Shown here: positions 31,471 to 39,911 of the stretch, piece after piece
Layout: each line of letters begins with the position of its first letter
How positions within the stretch are numbered: the first letter of the stretch is position 1
DNA from: Anaerozeibacter quisquiliarum
Lineage (GTDB): Bacteria > Bacillota > Clostridia > Christensenellales > Aristaeellaceae
Length of the DNA stretch: 64,000 nt
Assembly: GCA_051162045.1 (NCBI GenBank)
Contig: JBISDI010000016.1
Direction: 5' to 3' (one strand)
The notes under the pieces: generated by a model
Told to the model about the DNA's origin: nothing
What the model saw: only the letters and a program-made list of their open reading frames with translations
Databases searched by the model: none
Program-made: the position numbers and the translations under genes

Positions 31471-33504
31471 TTACGCCTTCCCCTGCGCCTGCGCGACCTG
31501 CGCGGCGACCGACTCGGGCGTCTCGCCGGCACGCAGCGGGCGGCCGATCACGATCAGGCGTCCATTGTCCTGCAGGTAGGAGCAGGTCACAAGCGAGAGC
31601 AGCCGATCGGAGGCGTCCCAGGCCACCGGGATATCGAAGTACGAACGGCTCTTCAGCGAATCGATATAGCTCGCTGCATCGGCCTCGTCGTCGAAGTTGG
31701 GCTTGCGCACCTTGAGGTAGTCGGGATTGTCCTTGGTCATCGACGCATCGAGCACCGCCACGGTGACATAGGTGGTGGGCACGACCTCGTAGGCCGACTG
31801 GAAGGTGAACGTGGGGTTGGCCTTGAGGTACTTGAGGTCGCGGAACGCGGACAGCTTGCCGAACATCTTGCCGCTTTTCATGTTGTGGCCGTAGATCAGC
31901 AGGTGTTGGTCGCTCGGGTACAGGTGGTTGCGCTCGTCGAGGAACAGCGCGCCCGCCTCGTCATCCCTCTTGTCGAAGTTGCGAACCATATAGAAGTCGT
32001 TGTTCTGGGCTTGCACGATCGGCAGGTCCACCTGATCGGCCACCTTGAGCCAGCCCACCATGTCGCTGTTCTGCGCGTGGATCGCTTGGAACGCTTCCGC
32101 GATCGGCGGCGGCGGGATCGCCGCGCCATCCTCGCGCGGCGCGACCGGCGCGGGGGCGGCGGCCTGGGTCTTGATCAGATTCTGGGGCGTGGGCGGGCCC
32201 TGGACGGGCCGGGGCGCGGCCCAGGCCGCGGGCACCACGCTGGGATCGCCGGTCTTGGGTACGGCGTCCTCGGTCACCACCATCGTGGCCTTGGCGCTGC
32301 CCACCTCGGGGATGCGCGCGCGGTTGACCAGCACGTCGCCGTCCTCCATCCAATCGGGCACATAGGCCTTGAACGTCAGCACCACCTTGTCGTAGGCGGG
32401 CACGTCGACCATCCAGCTGATCTCGTTGTTGCGCGCGGAGTACTCGCCGTCCTCGGTGATCGACTTTTTGTTGATCTCGAGATCCTCGGGCAGGCGGTCA
32501 AACACTTCGACATCGTAGGCGTCGGCGCCGCCGGTGTTCTTGACGGTGATCGTATATTTCACCGTGGTGCCCGGCGCGGGGGTGCGGTTGTTGACCTTCT
32601 TTGTGATGCTCAGCTCGGGCTGCGGCTCGTACACCGTGACCGAGGCGACCGCAACCAGGTCGTTCAGCTCCGCGGTGTTGACGTATACTTCACCCTCGGC
32701 GGCGTCGGACGGAATCACGCCCACGAACTTGAAGGTCTTGGACTTGCCGGCGGCCAGGTCGAAATCCTCCCAGACGATTTGGCCCGCGTCCGCGTCGTAT
32801 TCGCCGTTGCCGGTGATCGCTCCGGGATCGATCGTCATGTTCTCGGGCACGTCGTTGGTGAGCCACAGGTCCGCCGCGTCGATCTTGCCCGTGTTGGTGA
32901 CCTCGATCGTGTAGGCCACGGCGTCGCCCGGCTCGGCACGCTTGATATTTGAGCGCATGCTCAGCCGGAGCGTGGCCTCCACCACGTTCACACTGCCGAC
33001 CACGGTCTGCAGGACCTGGCCGTCGGAGGTGCTCAGCACGGTGCTGAACGGGGCCTCGGCGGCGACGGCGTCCGAAGCCACCATCAGGTTTATCGCCAGC
33101 GTGAGCGTCTCACCCACGCCCACCGACGGGGGCGACCAGGTGAATCGATTGGCGGCGGAGTCGTAGCCCGGCAGCGCCTCGGGATAGACCGGGGCGAAAT
33201 CCTCGGGCATATAGCCGGTCACGATCGGGTTGGTGACCGCCGTGAGGCCGTTGTTGGTCAGTTGGACCGTCCACACCAGGCTGCCGCCCGGCGCGACTTT
33301 CTGCGGCGCGAGGCTCATCGACAGCGCCAGGTTGGGTTCGCCGGTTTCGACCGGCTCGCTGGTCTCGGCGGGCGGCTCGGGCAGCGGGATCGTTACTTCA
33401 TTGGATTCCTTGCTTTCCGGCGGTACGTCTTGAGCCAGCGCTGCTGGCATAAGGCACATCAGCGCCATCAGCAACGCGAGCCATAGGGTCAGTTTGCGTT
33501 TCAT
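31471..33504 (-). CDS. secreted class B sortase fused to DUF11 repeats
   Basis: The 677-residue precursor has a signal peptide (MKRKLTLWLALLMALMCLMPAALA). Three DUF11 beta-sandwich repeats follow (about 55-175, 180-295, 300-410), with LSMSLAPQKVAPGGSL, LRLSMRSNIKRAEPGDAV and LSITKKVNNRTPAPGTTV. Then come VPKTGD near 418 and a class B sortase domain (about 480-665) with YGHNM (His), SLVTCSY (Cys) and RLIVIGR (Arg). Sortases join LPXTG-like proteins to peptidoglycan or each other. Fusion of a DUF11 substrate-like region carrying its own sorting-like motif to a sortase is unusual. AAGGAGA precedes ATG 33502-33504. Confidence 0.9.
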   Translation of the reverse strand: MKRKLTLWLALLMALMCLMPAALAQDVPPESKESNEVTIPLPEPPAETSEPVETGEPNLALSMSLAPQKVAPGGSLVWTVQLTNNGLTAVTNPIVTGYMPEDFAPVYPEALPGYDSAANRFTWSPPSVGVGETLTLAINLMVASDAVAAEAPFSTVLSTSDGQVLQTVVGSVNVVEATLRLSMRSNIKRAEPGDAVAYTIEVTNTGKIDAADLWLTNDVPENMTIDPGAITGNGEYDADAGQIVWEDFDLAAGKSKTFKFVGVIPSDAAEGEVYVNTAELNDLVAVASVTVYEPQPELSITKKVNNRTPAPGTTVKYTITVKNTGGADAYDVEVFDRLPEDLEINKKSITEDGEYSARNNEISWMVDVPAYDKVVLTFKAYVPDWMEDGDVLVNRARIPEVGSAKATMVVTEDAVPKTGDPSVVPAAWAAPRPVQGPPTPQNLIKTQAAAPAPVAPREDGAAIPPPPIAEAFQAIHAQNSDMVGWLKVADQVDLPIVQAQNNDFYMVRNFDKRDDEAGALFLDERNHLYPSDQHLLIYGHNMKSGKMFGKLSAFRDLKYLKANPTFTFQSAYEVVPTTYVTVAVLDASMTKDNPDYLKVRKPNFDDEADAASYIDSLKSRSYFDIPVAWDASDRLLSLVTCSYLQDNGRLIVIGRPLRAGETPESVAAQVAQAQGKA

Positions 33505-33540
33505 GCACAATCTCCTTCCTGTCTATGACCGACGCGCGGC

Positions 33541-34581
33541 CTAGGCGGCTTCGTTCACCGGGGTGACCAGCAACCGCCAGGTGTAGTAGACATTGGCTTC
33601 GTCCAGTACGAATTCGTAGGTGCTGCCGTTCGCGCCCGGCACATCGGTCCAACCGCCGCCGTCGGGCAGGTACTGCCACTGGTAGTCGAGCGCCGCGCCT
33701 TCGGGCGCGCCCAGCACCACCGACAGCAGCCGGACGGCTTCGCCGTACTGGGGTTTCTCGCCCGCGAAGACCGGGGTGATTTCCACCTGCAGGTCGTCCG
33801 GATTGATCGCAGGCTCGACGACCTCGGGCTGCTCGGGGATCTCGGGCTCGACGACCTCGGGCTGCTCGGGGATCTCGGGCTCGACGACCTCGGGCTGCTC
33901 GGGGATCTCGGGCTCGACGACCTCAGGCTGCTCGGGGATCTCGGGCTCGACGACCTCGGGCTGCTCGACGACCTCGGGCTGCTCGACGACCTCGGGCTGC
34001 TCGACGACTTCGGGCTGCTCGACGACTTCGGGCTGCTCGACGACTTCGGGCTGCTCGACGACTTCGGGCTGCTCGACGACCTCGGGCTGCTCGACGACTT
34101 CGGGCTGCTCGACGACCTCGGGCTGCTCGACGACTTCGGGCTGCTCGACGACCTTGGGCTGCTCGGGGATCTCGGGCTGCTCGGGGATCTCGGGCTCGGG
34201 GATCTCGGGCTCGGGGATCTCGGACTCGGGGATCTCGGGCTCGGGGATCTCGGACTCGGGGATCTCGGGCTCGGGGATCTCGGGCTCGGGGATCTCGGGC
34301 TCGGGGATCTCGGGCTGCTCGGGGATCTCGGGCTCATACTCTGGTTCGGGTTCGAGCTCGGCCTGCGGTGCGGGGTAGACCATGCCGTCTACATCGGGGG
34401 GCAAGGTCATCCCGGTGGGGTCGTACGGGTACAGGGTGCCGTCGACATCCTCGTACTGCCACACGCCGTCGATCATTTTCCACGGAGTGAGTTCCCAGTA
34501 CTCGGCGTAGCCTGCGACCGGCAGGCAGAGCATACTCAGGGCCAGCGCGATAGACAGGTATTTTCTGATCGGATGTTTCAT
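33541..34581 (-). CDS. secreted Pro-Glu repeat stalk protein with C-terminal Ig-like domain
   Basis: The 346-residue precursor has a signal peptide (MKHPIRKYLSIALALSML...GYAEYW), an aromatic N-domain and a low-complexity middle (about 82-257) made of EIPEP, EVVEQP and EVVEPEIPEQP units. A C-terminal region of about 85 residues has YQWQYLPDGGGW, like bacterial Ig-like domains. No LPXTG or membrane tail is present. It is 36 bases upstream of the DUF11-sortase gene and co-directional, so the two probably act together at the surface. AAGGAGC precedes ATG 34579-34581; the longer frame is not used. Confidence 0.8.
   Translation of the reverse strand: MKHPIRKYLSIALALSMLCLPVAGYAEYWELTPWKMIDGVWQYEDVDGTLYPYDPTGMTLPPDVDGMVYPAPQAELEPEPEYEPEIPEQPEIPEPEIPEPEIPEPEIPESEIPEPEIPESEIPEPEIPEPEIPEQPEIPEQPKVVEQPEVVEQPEVVEQPEVVEQPEVVEQPEVVEQPEVVEQPEVVEQPEVVEQPEVVEQPEVVEQPEVVEPEIPEQPEVVEPEIPEQPEVVEPEIPEQPEVVEPEIPEQPEVVEPAINPDDLQVEITPVFAGEKPQYGEAVRLLSVVLGAPEGAALDYQWQYLPDGGGWTDVPGANGSTYEFVLDEANVYYTWRLLVTPVNEAA
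33811..34335. repeat. coding tandem repeats of the stalk protein
   Basis: Read on the plus strand, about four 33-bp units (from 33812), then about eleven 18-bp units, then 15-bp units form an uninterrupted array. All unit lengths are multiples of three, so copy-number change keeps the frame. Confidence 0.9.
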
Positions 34582-34773
34582 GGATATTGCTCCTTTCCTC
34601 GGGTGAGATGCGATTGGTCTTTCGTCCATCAAAACCTTAGACGCGCGCCGCGCGCAAATGGATGCATTTGACTTGGAAACCGAGGGGGAAAAACCCTTGG
34701 AAATAATTTGAAAATCTGGATTTGGGGTATATTTCTGTATCATAGGGTCCGCATGGACGAAGGAGGTCATGGC

Positions 34774-35274
34774 ATGCGTATCGTATTTGAGGCAACGCCG
34801 TCGACGGCCGGGGCGCGCAGGATCGTGCGGCTGCCGGCAGACGCCAGCGGGCAACTGCCCTCCCGCGGCATGGCGATGGTGCGGGGGACGTTGGGCGGCG
34901 CGGCCTTTGAGGCGGCCGTTGAGCCGGACGGCAAGGGCGGCCACTGGCTTGAACTGGCGCCGGGCCAGGCGGGTGAGGGAACGCTGCGCTTCGACGTGGA
35001 ACCGATCGACAAGTGGCCGGAGCCGGACATCCCGCGCGACATCGCGGACGCGATCGTCCGGGCCGGGCTCACCGGCCGTTGGGACGACCTCACCGCCAAG
35101 GCGCGCTGGGCGTGGTTCCGGTGGATACGCGCCGCCGCCAACCCGGCGACGCGCCAGAAACGGATCGAGGTGGCCTGCTCGAAGCTGAGCCGCGGCGATC
35201 GGCGGCCCTGCTGTTTCAACGCCTCCGGCTGCACCGTGCCCGACGTGTCCAAATCGGGGATATTGATTGATTGA
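34774..35274 (+). CDS. YdeI/OmpD-associated family protein (DUF1905 plus YdeI C-domain)
   Basis: The 166-residue protein has a DUF1905-like beta domain (1-90), with MAMVRGTLGGAAFEA, and a C-terminal YdeI segment: DIPRDIADAI, then WFRWIRAAANPATRQKRIE and LSRGDRRPCCFN. The family has been linked to resistance against cationic peptides or bacteriocins in some bacteria; the mechanism is unclear. AGGAGGT sits 6 bases before ATG 34774; the earlier in-frame start at 34708 lacks such a site. In 34582-34773 I see no confident promoter. Confidence 0.8.
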   Translation: MRIVFEATPSTAGARRIVRLPADASGQLPSRGMAMVRGTLGGAAFEAAVEPDGKGGHWLELAPGQAGEGTLRFDVEPIDKWPEPDIPRDIADAIVRAGLTGRWDDLTAKARWAWFRWIRAAANPATRQKRIEVACSKLSRGDRRPCCFNASGCTVPDVSKSGILID

Positions 35275-35333
35275 ATGCACGCAGCCATCGTGATATTGCA
35301 TGCACACCGAAGGGCACACAAACGCCGATTATG

Positions 35334-35342
35334 TGCTATAAT
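35334..35342 (+). promoter_or_regulatory. extended -10 promoter for the ABC exporter pair
   Basis: TGCTATAAT is a perfect extended -10 element with no good -35. The likely start of transcription is about 45 bases before the ATG at 35395. Confidence 0.6.
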
Positions 35343-35394
35343 GACTGCGAAGACGCAACGCACGGAGGCCACATATGGAAGGAGCTCCTTCGAG

Positions 35395-37158
35395 ATGACC
35401 GGCCCTAAGAAAATCAGGAATGTCGAGCGGCCGGATCGCATTGTCTCCTATTTCAAACTGGAGCGGTGGCCGCTTGCGCTGACCACCGTGTCGGGCGTGC
35501 TGTACAATGTCGGCATGATCGCCGGGCCTTATTTTGAAGGCCGGCTGGCGCAGACGCTGCTTGACATTTCGGAGGGCAAGCAGGATTTCCCGGCGATGGT
35601 GTCGCTGGCAATGATCTACCTGGCCGTGATACTCGCCGTGCAGTCGATGCGCGGCGTCAAGCGGTTCTACGTGCGCCGGTTCGCCAACAACGTCAGCCGC
35701 AACATGCGCCACATGCTCTACAACAGCCTGGTGAACAAGGACAGGGAAGAGCTGGAGCGGGAAGGCCTGGGCGCGGTGATGACCAAGGCGGTGGCCGACG
35801 TGGATGCCTGCGTGGAGGGCATGCGCAAGTTCACTACCGAGGTGTTTGATACCGGCGTGGTGCTGGTCTCCTATCTCGCGCTGCTGCTTGCCTACGACTG
35901 GCGGCTTGCGCTGCTCTCGGGCGCGTTCACACCCGTCGCCTACGTGCTGGCCGGTCGGCTCAAGGGCCGCGTCGCGCGCTATAACATGGCGTACAAGCAC
36001 AGCGCCGGCCGGCTGAACGCCGCCTCTATGGATCGGATATCGAATGCCGTGACCTACCGGGCGTACGGCTGCGAACAAGGGCGCGACGCGGCGTTTGAAG
36101 CGCATTTGGACGATTACGAAAAAAAGGCCGTCGCGGCCAACCTGTGGGAGAACAGCATGCAGCCGATCTACCACATCATCTCGATGTGCGGCGTGATCCC
36201 GGTGCTCTACCTGGGCGGGAAGAACGTGCTGGGCAGCGGTTGGGCGAATTGGGACATCGCGGCGTTTACCGCCTTCTTGGCCTGCTTTGCCAGGATGGCG
36301 CTCAAATCCTCCAGGGCGGCCAGGCTGTTTAACGCCGTGCAAAAGGCGCGGGTGTCCTGGGATAGGGTTAAGCCGCTGATGCGGGAATACGTCGAGCCGG
36401 ATACATCGACGACGATAAATTTTTCGCGGCCGGTGGAACTGGAGATCTCCGATCTGTCGCTCGCCTGGCCGGGCGGGCCGAAAATCCTCGACGGCATTGC
36501 GCTGTCCGCCCGCCCGGGGCAGATCGTCGGCGTGACCGGGCCGGTGGCCTGCGGCAAGTCCACGCTGGGCAAGGCGCTCATCGGCGAGGCGCCCTATACG
36601 GGCGACATCCGCGTCGGCGGCCGGGCGCTCGCTGCGCTGAGCTTATATGAGCGCAGCCGGCTTATTACCTACATGGGCCACGAGCCGGAACTGATGAGCG
36701 ACAGCGTCGAGGAGAACATCCGGTTGGGCGAGGCGAAGGATGCCGCGCCCTATCTGGAAGCGGTATGCCTGGCGGACGAGGTCGCACAGATGCCACAGCG
36801 CGCCGCCACCCCGGTCGGCGGCGGCGGCGTACGGCTGTCGGGCGGGCAGCAGGCGCGCCTTGCGCTGGCGCGCACGCTGTACAACGCGCGGGGTATCTTG
36901 GTGCTGGACGATCCCTTCTCGGCGGTGGACAAAAGCACCGAGCGCGCGATCTTCGACAATCTGCGCAGGATGGCCGCCGATAAGATCGTGATCCTGATTT
37001 CCCACCGGCTGTATATGTTCTCGCAGCTCGACCGCGTGCTGTACCTGGACGGCGGTGCGGGCGTTCTGTCCACGCATGACGAACTGATGCGGGATAACCC
37101 CGCCTACGCGGAACTGTACCGCGCGCAAGTGGATGGGGGTGACGCGCGTGAAGCATAG
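35395..37158 (+). CDS. ABC exporter half-transporter A (membrane plus ATPase domain)
   Basis: The 587-residue protein has an ABC type I exporter membrane domain (about 20-310) and an ATPase domain with GPVACGKSTLGKAL, LSGGQQARLALART, and Walker B ILVLDDPFSAVD, where the catalytic Glu is replaced by Asp. The substrate could be a drug, lipid or peptide. ATG 35395 fits the domain and the AAGGAG upstream; the frame is open to 35275, beyond the promoter. It overlaps subunit B by 11 bases. Confidence 0.9.
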   Translation: MTGPKKIRNVERPDRIVSYFKLERWPLALTTVSGVLYNVGMIAGPYFEGRLAQTLLDISEGKQDFPAMVSLAMIYLAVILAVQSMRGVKRFYVRRFANNVSRNMRHMLYNSLVNKDREELEREGLGAVMTKAVADVDACVEGMRKFTTEVFDTGVVLVSYLALLLAYDWRLALLSGAFTPVAYVLAGRLKGRVARYNMAYKHSAGRLNAASMDRISNAVTYRAYGCEQGRDAAFEAHLDDYEKKAVAANLWENSMQPIYHIISMCGVIPVLYLGGKNVLGSGWANWDIAAFTAFLACFARMALKSSRAARLFNAVQKARVSWDRVKPLMREYVEPDTSTTINFSRPVELEISDLSLAWPGGPKILDGIALSARPGQIVGVTGPVACGKSTLGKALIGEAPYTGDIRVGGRALAALSLYERSRLITYMGHEPELMSDSVEENIRLGEAKDAAPYLEAVCLADEVAQMPQRAATPVGGGGVRLSGGQQARLALARTLYNARGILVLDDPFSAVDKSTERAIFDNLRRMAADKIVILISHRLYMFSQLDRVLYLDGGAGVLSTHDELMRDNPAYAELYRAQVDGGDAREA

Positions 37159-38785
37159 GCGCGGTCTGGGCGGCGTGGTGCGCGGCATCGTCTCGGCCGC
37201 CAAGAGAGAGACCCTGCTGACCGGGCTCGTGATCGCGCTGTCGATCGGGGCGGCGCTGCTGCCGCCGCTGGTCCTGGAGCGCATCGTCAACCGGCTGACC
37301 GCGCGGCAGTCGATCCCGCTCAACCTGGCGCTTGAGTACTTTGGGCTGCTGGCGCTGTCGGGGCTGCTGGAATCGGGCCAAAATGTCATGATAACCCTGT
37401 TCGGGCAGAAGATCACCCACGCTCTGCGCAGCGCCATGTGCGCGAAGCTCACATGCCTGCCCGCCGCCTACTTCACGCGGCACGAGCCCGGGGAGATCAC
37501 CTCGCGCTTCGTGAACGACGTGGATGTGGTGGACTCGCTGTTTACCAACGGCATCATCGGCATGGTCGCCGACGCGTTCAAGGTGCTGAGCGTGCTGGCG
37601 GTGATCTTCATAAAGAGCAGGGGCTTGGGCGTTATGATGCTGCTGGTCACGCCGCCGCTGTTCTTCATGACGCGCCTGTTCCAAAAGCGGATGCTGGCGG
37701 CGCAAATCAAGAACCGCGTCGCCGTGGGCAAGGTGACGGGCCACGTGCCCGAAACCATCTTGAATATCCGCATGATCCGCAACCTGTTCCGCCAGCAGTA
37801 CATGGAGCGCAGGTACGACGACTACATCGGGGAGAGCTACCGCGCGACCGACGCGGCCAATGTGTACGATTCGATCTATTCGCCGATCGTGATTGTCATC
37901 GGCTCCTGCGTGATCGCGCTGATGATGGTCGCCGCGGCACGGGGCTACGGCATGCAGGCGTTTTTCGGCATGAGCGTGGGCACGGCGGTGGCGGTCATCG
38001 CCTATGTCGGCAAGGTGTTCGAGCCGCTCGAGAGCATCGGCATGGAGATTCAAAACATCCAGTCCGCCGTCGCGGGCGTCGTGCGGATCGACGAATTTAT
38101 GCAAGAGCCGGAGCGGGCGGCAGCGACCGGCCGGATCGACCGCAACGCCGATCCCTGCATTGAATTCGACCATGTGCGCTTTGCGTACGACGACGATGAC
38201 CCCGTGTTCGACGACCTGAGTCTGACGGTTGCGCGCGGCGAGGCGGTGACCCTGGTGGGACGGACCGGCGCGGGCAAGAGCACCGCGTTCCGGCTGCTGC
38301 TTGGCCTGTACAGCCCCGAGCGAGGCCGGGTGCTGGTGGACGGCGCGGAGGCTTCGGGCATCCCCGACGCCGAGAAGCGCAAGCTGTTCGGCTATGTGGA
38401 GCAGTCGTTCCGCCTGGTGAGCGGCACGGTGGCCGATCAGATCGCGCTGTTTGACCCCGCCATCACGAGGCGGCAAGTCGAGGATGCCGCGCGGCTCGTG
38501 GGCCTGCACGAAAACATCCTGCTGCTCGAACAGGGCTACGATACGCCCGCCGACAAGGCCGCGTTTTCGAAGGGCCAGTTCCAGCTGCTGTCGATCGCGC
38601 GGGCGGTAGCCGCCGAGCCGCACATTCTGCTGCTCGACGAGATCACCGCGAACCTCGACAGCGACACCGAGCGCCACGTGCTGGACGCGCTGGAGCGCGC
38701 CTGCGCGGGCCGCACGGTGCTGTCGATCTCCCACCGCCTGCACGAACGCGCGCAGGGCCTGCGGCTGGTGCGGATTGGGGAATGA
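37148..38785 (+). CDS. ABC exporter half-transporter B (membrane plus ATPase domain)
   Basis: The 545-residue partner of the preceding gene has the same layout, with Walker A GRTGAGKSTAF and a canonical Walker B ILLLDEITANLD. Its signature is degenerate (FSKGQFQLLSIARA instead of LSGGQ). The pair therefore forms one canonical and one degenerate ATP site, as known for heterodimeric exporters. GTG 37148, 6 bases after GGGGGTG, is preferred over ATG 37133. Confidence 0.9.
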   Translation: MKHRRGLGGVVRGIVSAAKRETLLTGLVIALSIGAALLPPLVLERIVNRLTARQSIPLNLALEYFGLLALSGLLESGQNVMITLFGQKITHALRSAMCAKLTCLPAAYFTRHEPGEITSRFVNDVDVVDSLFTNGIIGMVADAFKVLSVLAVIFIKSRGLGVMMLLVTPPLFFMTRLFQKRMLAAQIKNRVAVGKVTGHVPETILNIRMIRNLFRQQYMERRYDDYIGESYRATDAANVYDSIYSPIVIVIGSCVIALMMVAAARGYGMQAFFGMSVGTAVAVIAYVGKVFEPLESIGMEIQNIQSAVAGVVRIDEFMQEPERAAATGRIDRNADPCIEFDHVRFAYDDDDPVFDDLSLTVARGEAVTLVGRTGAGKSTAFRLLLGLYSPERGRVLVDGAEASGIPDAEKRKLFGYVEQSFRLVSGTVADQIALFDPAITRRQVEDAARLVGLHENILLLEQGYDTPADKAAFSKGQFQLLSIARAVAAEPHILLLDEITANLDSDTERHVLDALERACAGRTVLSISHRLHERAQGLRLVRIGE

Positions 38786-38799
38786 AGGCAAGAGGCGAC

Positions 38800-38944
38800 G
38801 ATGCCACCTGCCGGCCCTCCAGGATCAGCGCCTTGAACAGTTGGCGGTCGTCGTGGACCGGTACGCCCCATGCCCTGTCGCGGTATGCTTGCTCAGATCG
38901 CTCCTGTTCGCCCAATCGCAGCGTTTGATCCCGCCTATCGCCAT
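38800..38944 (-). pseudogene. tag: remnant of 3-methyladenine DNA glycosylase I (tag)
   Basis: Minus-strand ATG 38944 opens a frame reading IKRCDWANRSDLS, the Tag N-terminus. After an apparent one-base deletion near 38893, the next frame continues AYRDRAWGVPVHDDRQLFKALILEGRQ, the conserved Tag segment. Similarity stops near 38800, by the end of the exporter gene, so roughly two thirds of the gene is gone. The start overlaps the 3' end of the Cys-cluster gene upstream of it on the same strand, suggesting a former operon. Confidence 0.8.
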
Positions 38945-39429
38945 CCCTCCGCCGTAAGAGGCGCCCGATACGCGCGCTCCCGCCGCGCCCAGGCGCGCAG
39001 GAACGGTTCGATTTCCGCGTCCGCCGCGAGCATCCGCACGGCCTCGCGCGCCGCCTCCACAAAATCCGGGGCCAGCCCCATGATGCCGCTGCCCATCAGC
39101 GGGCACATCGCCCACGCCCGCCGGTCGAGCCGCACGTCCCACGCGCCGCCCCGCCTCACCGGCGTCAGCGGAAAAATCCGGCATCCGAGCGGCCGCTTTG
39201 CGCGTTCGCAATGTCCCTCGCACACCAACGTGACGCCCGCATCTGCTTCCTCGAGCCGCGCCCAGCCGACTGCCCCGATCAGCGCCCGTTCGCCCGGGAA
39301 CAGCTGCACCGCGCCCTGTCCGTCCTCGTCGGGCGCGCAGCACGCCGCGCCGCACAGCGCCCCGCAATCCCCCTTGAGCGGCGTGCAGGCCCCGAGCAGC
39401 GCCCAGGCGTTTTCCAATGCGTTCGACAT
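38935..39429 (-). CDS. YkgJ-like cysteine-cluster protein
   Basis: The 164-residue protein has Cys patterns typical of putative Fe-S or zinc proteins of the YkgJ type: CTPLKGDCGALCGAACC near the N-terminus, then CEGHCERAKRPLGCRIFP and a later AMCPLM. GAGGAAC precedes ATG 39427-39429; the longer frame runs through the divergent ferredoxin promoter. It is divergent from ferredoxin. Confidence 0.75.
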   Translation of the reverse strand: MSNALENAWALLGACTPLKGDCGALCGAACCAPDEDGQGAVQLFPGERALIGAVGWARLEEADAGVTLVCEGHCERAKRPLGCRIFPLTPVRRGGAWDVRLDRRAWAMCPLMGSGIMGLAPDFVEAAREAVRMLAADAEIEPFLRAWARRERAYRAPLTAEGWR

Positions 39430-39463
39430 GTTCCTCACATCCGTTTCCGTTTCGAAAATACAT

Positions 39464-39492
39464 TTGCAATTTGTACGGATCAATGCTATAAT
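39464..39492 (+). promoter_or_regulatory. ferredoxin promoter
   Basis: TTGCAA (39464-39469) and TATAAT (39487-39492) are 17 bases apart. Confidence 0.75.
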
Positions 39493-39522
39493 GCCCTGAG
39501 AAAAATATGGAGGTGTATTCCC

Positions 39523-39693
39523 ATGGCCTATGCGATTTCCGACGAGTGCATCAACTGCGGCGCGTGCGTCGACGCCTGCCCCACCGGCGCGATTTCCGAG
39601 GGTGCGAGCAAGCACGAGATCGATGCCGACACGTGCATTTCCTGCGGCGCCTGCGCCGACGTGTGCCCGGTCAACGCGCCCGCCGAGGCGTAA
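39523..39693 (+). CDS. 2[4Fe-4S] ferredoxin
   Basis: The 56-residue protein has two CxxCxxCxxxCP clusters, CINCGACVDACP and CISCGACADVCP, as in clostridial ferredoxins. It is a soluble low-potential electron carrier. GGAGGTG precedes ATG 39523. It is monocistronic, between its own promoter and terminator. Confidence 0.97.
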   Translation: MAYAISDECINCGACVDACPTGAISEGASKHEIDADTCISCGACADVCPVNAPAEA

Positions 39694-39723
39694 TATCCGT
39701 AATATCCGACCCTCGTCTACAGG

Positions 39724-39756
39724 CGGAGGCGACCCGCAAGGCCGCCTCCGTTTTTT
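39724..39756 (+). terminator. ferredoxin terminator
   Basis: CGGAGGCG (39724-39731) pairs with CGCCTCCG (39743-39750) and is followed directly by TTTTTT. The stretch 39757-39911 shows no gene. Confidence 0.93.
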
Positions 39757-39911
39757 ATGCTTTCTTTAAGGGTTGATGGTACGGCCGCTCATGGGGCGTC
39801 TTCCGCCGCCTTTTCGCCTTCTGTGTGCCGCTTCCGCTAAAAATACCCCCGGTATTCCTGCGCAGACGCCTTGCAGGGAACAAAAACTCGACGAATCCCA
39901 CCCCATTCGGG

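Noticed and set aside
33811..34335. Possible CRISPR array
   Set aside because: The units are contiguous 15-, 18- and 33-bp in-frame coding repeats without unique spacers, and no cas genes are nearby.
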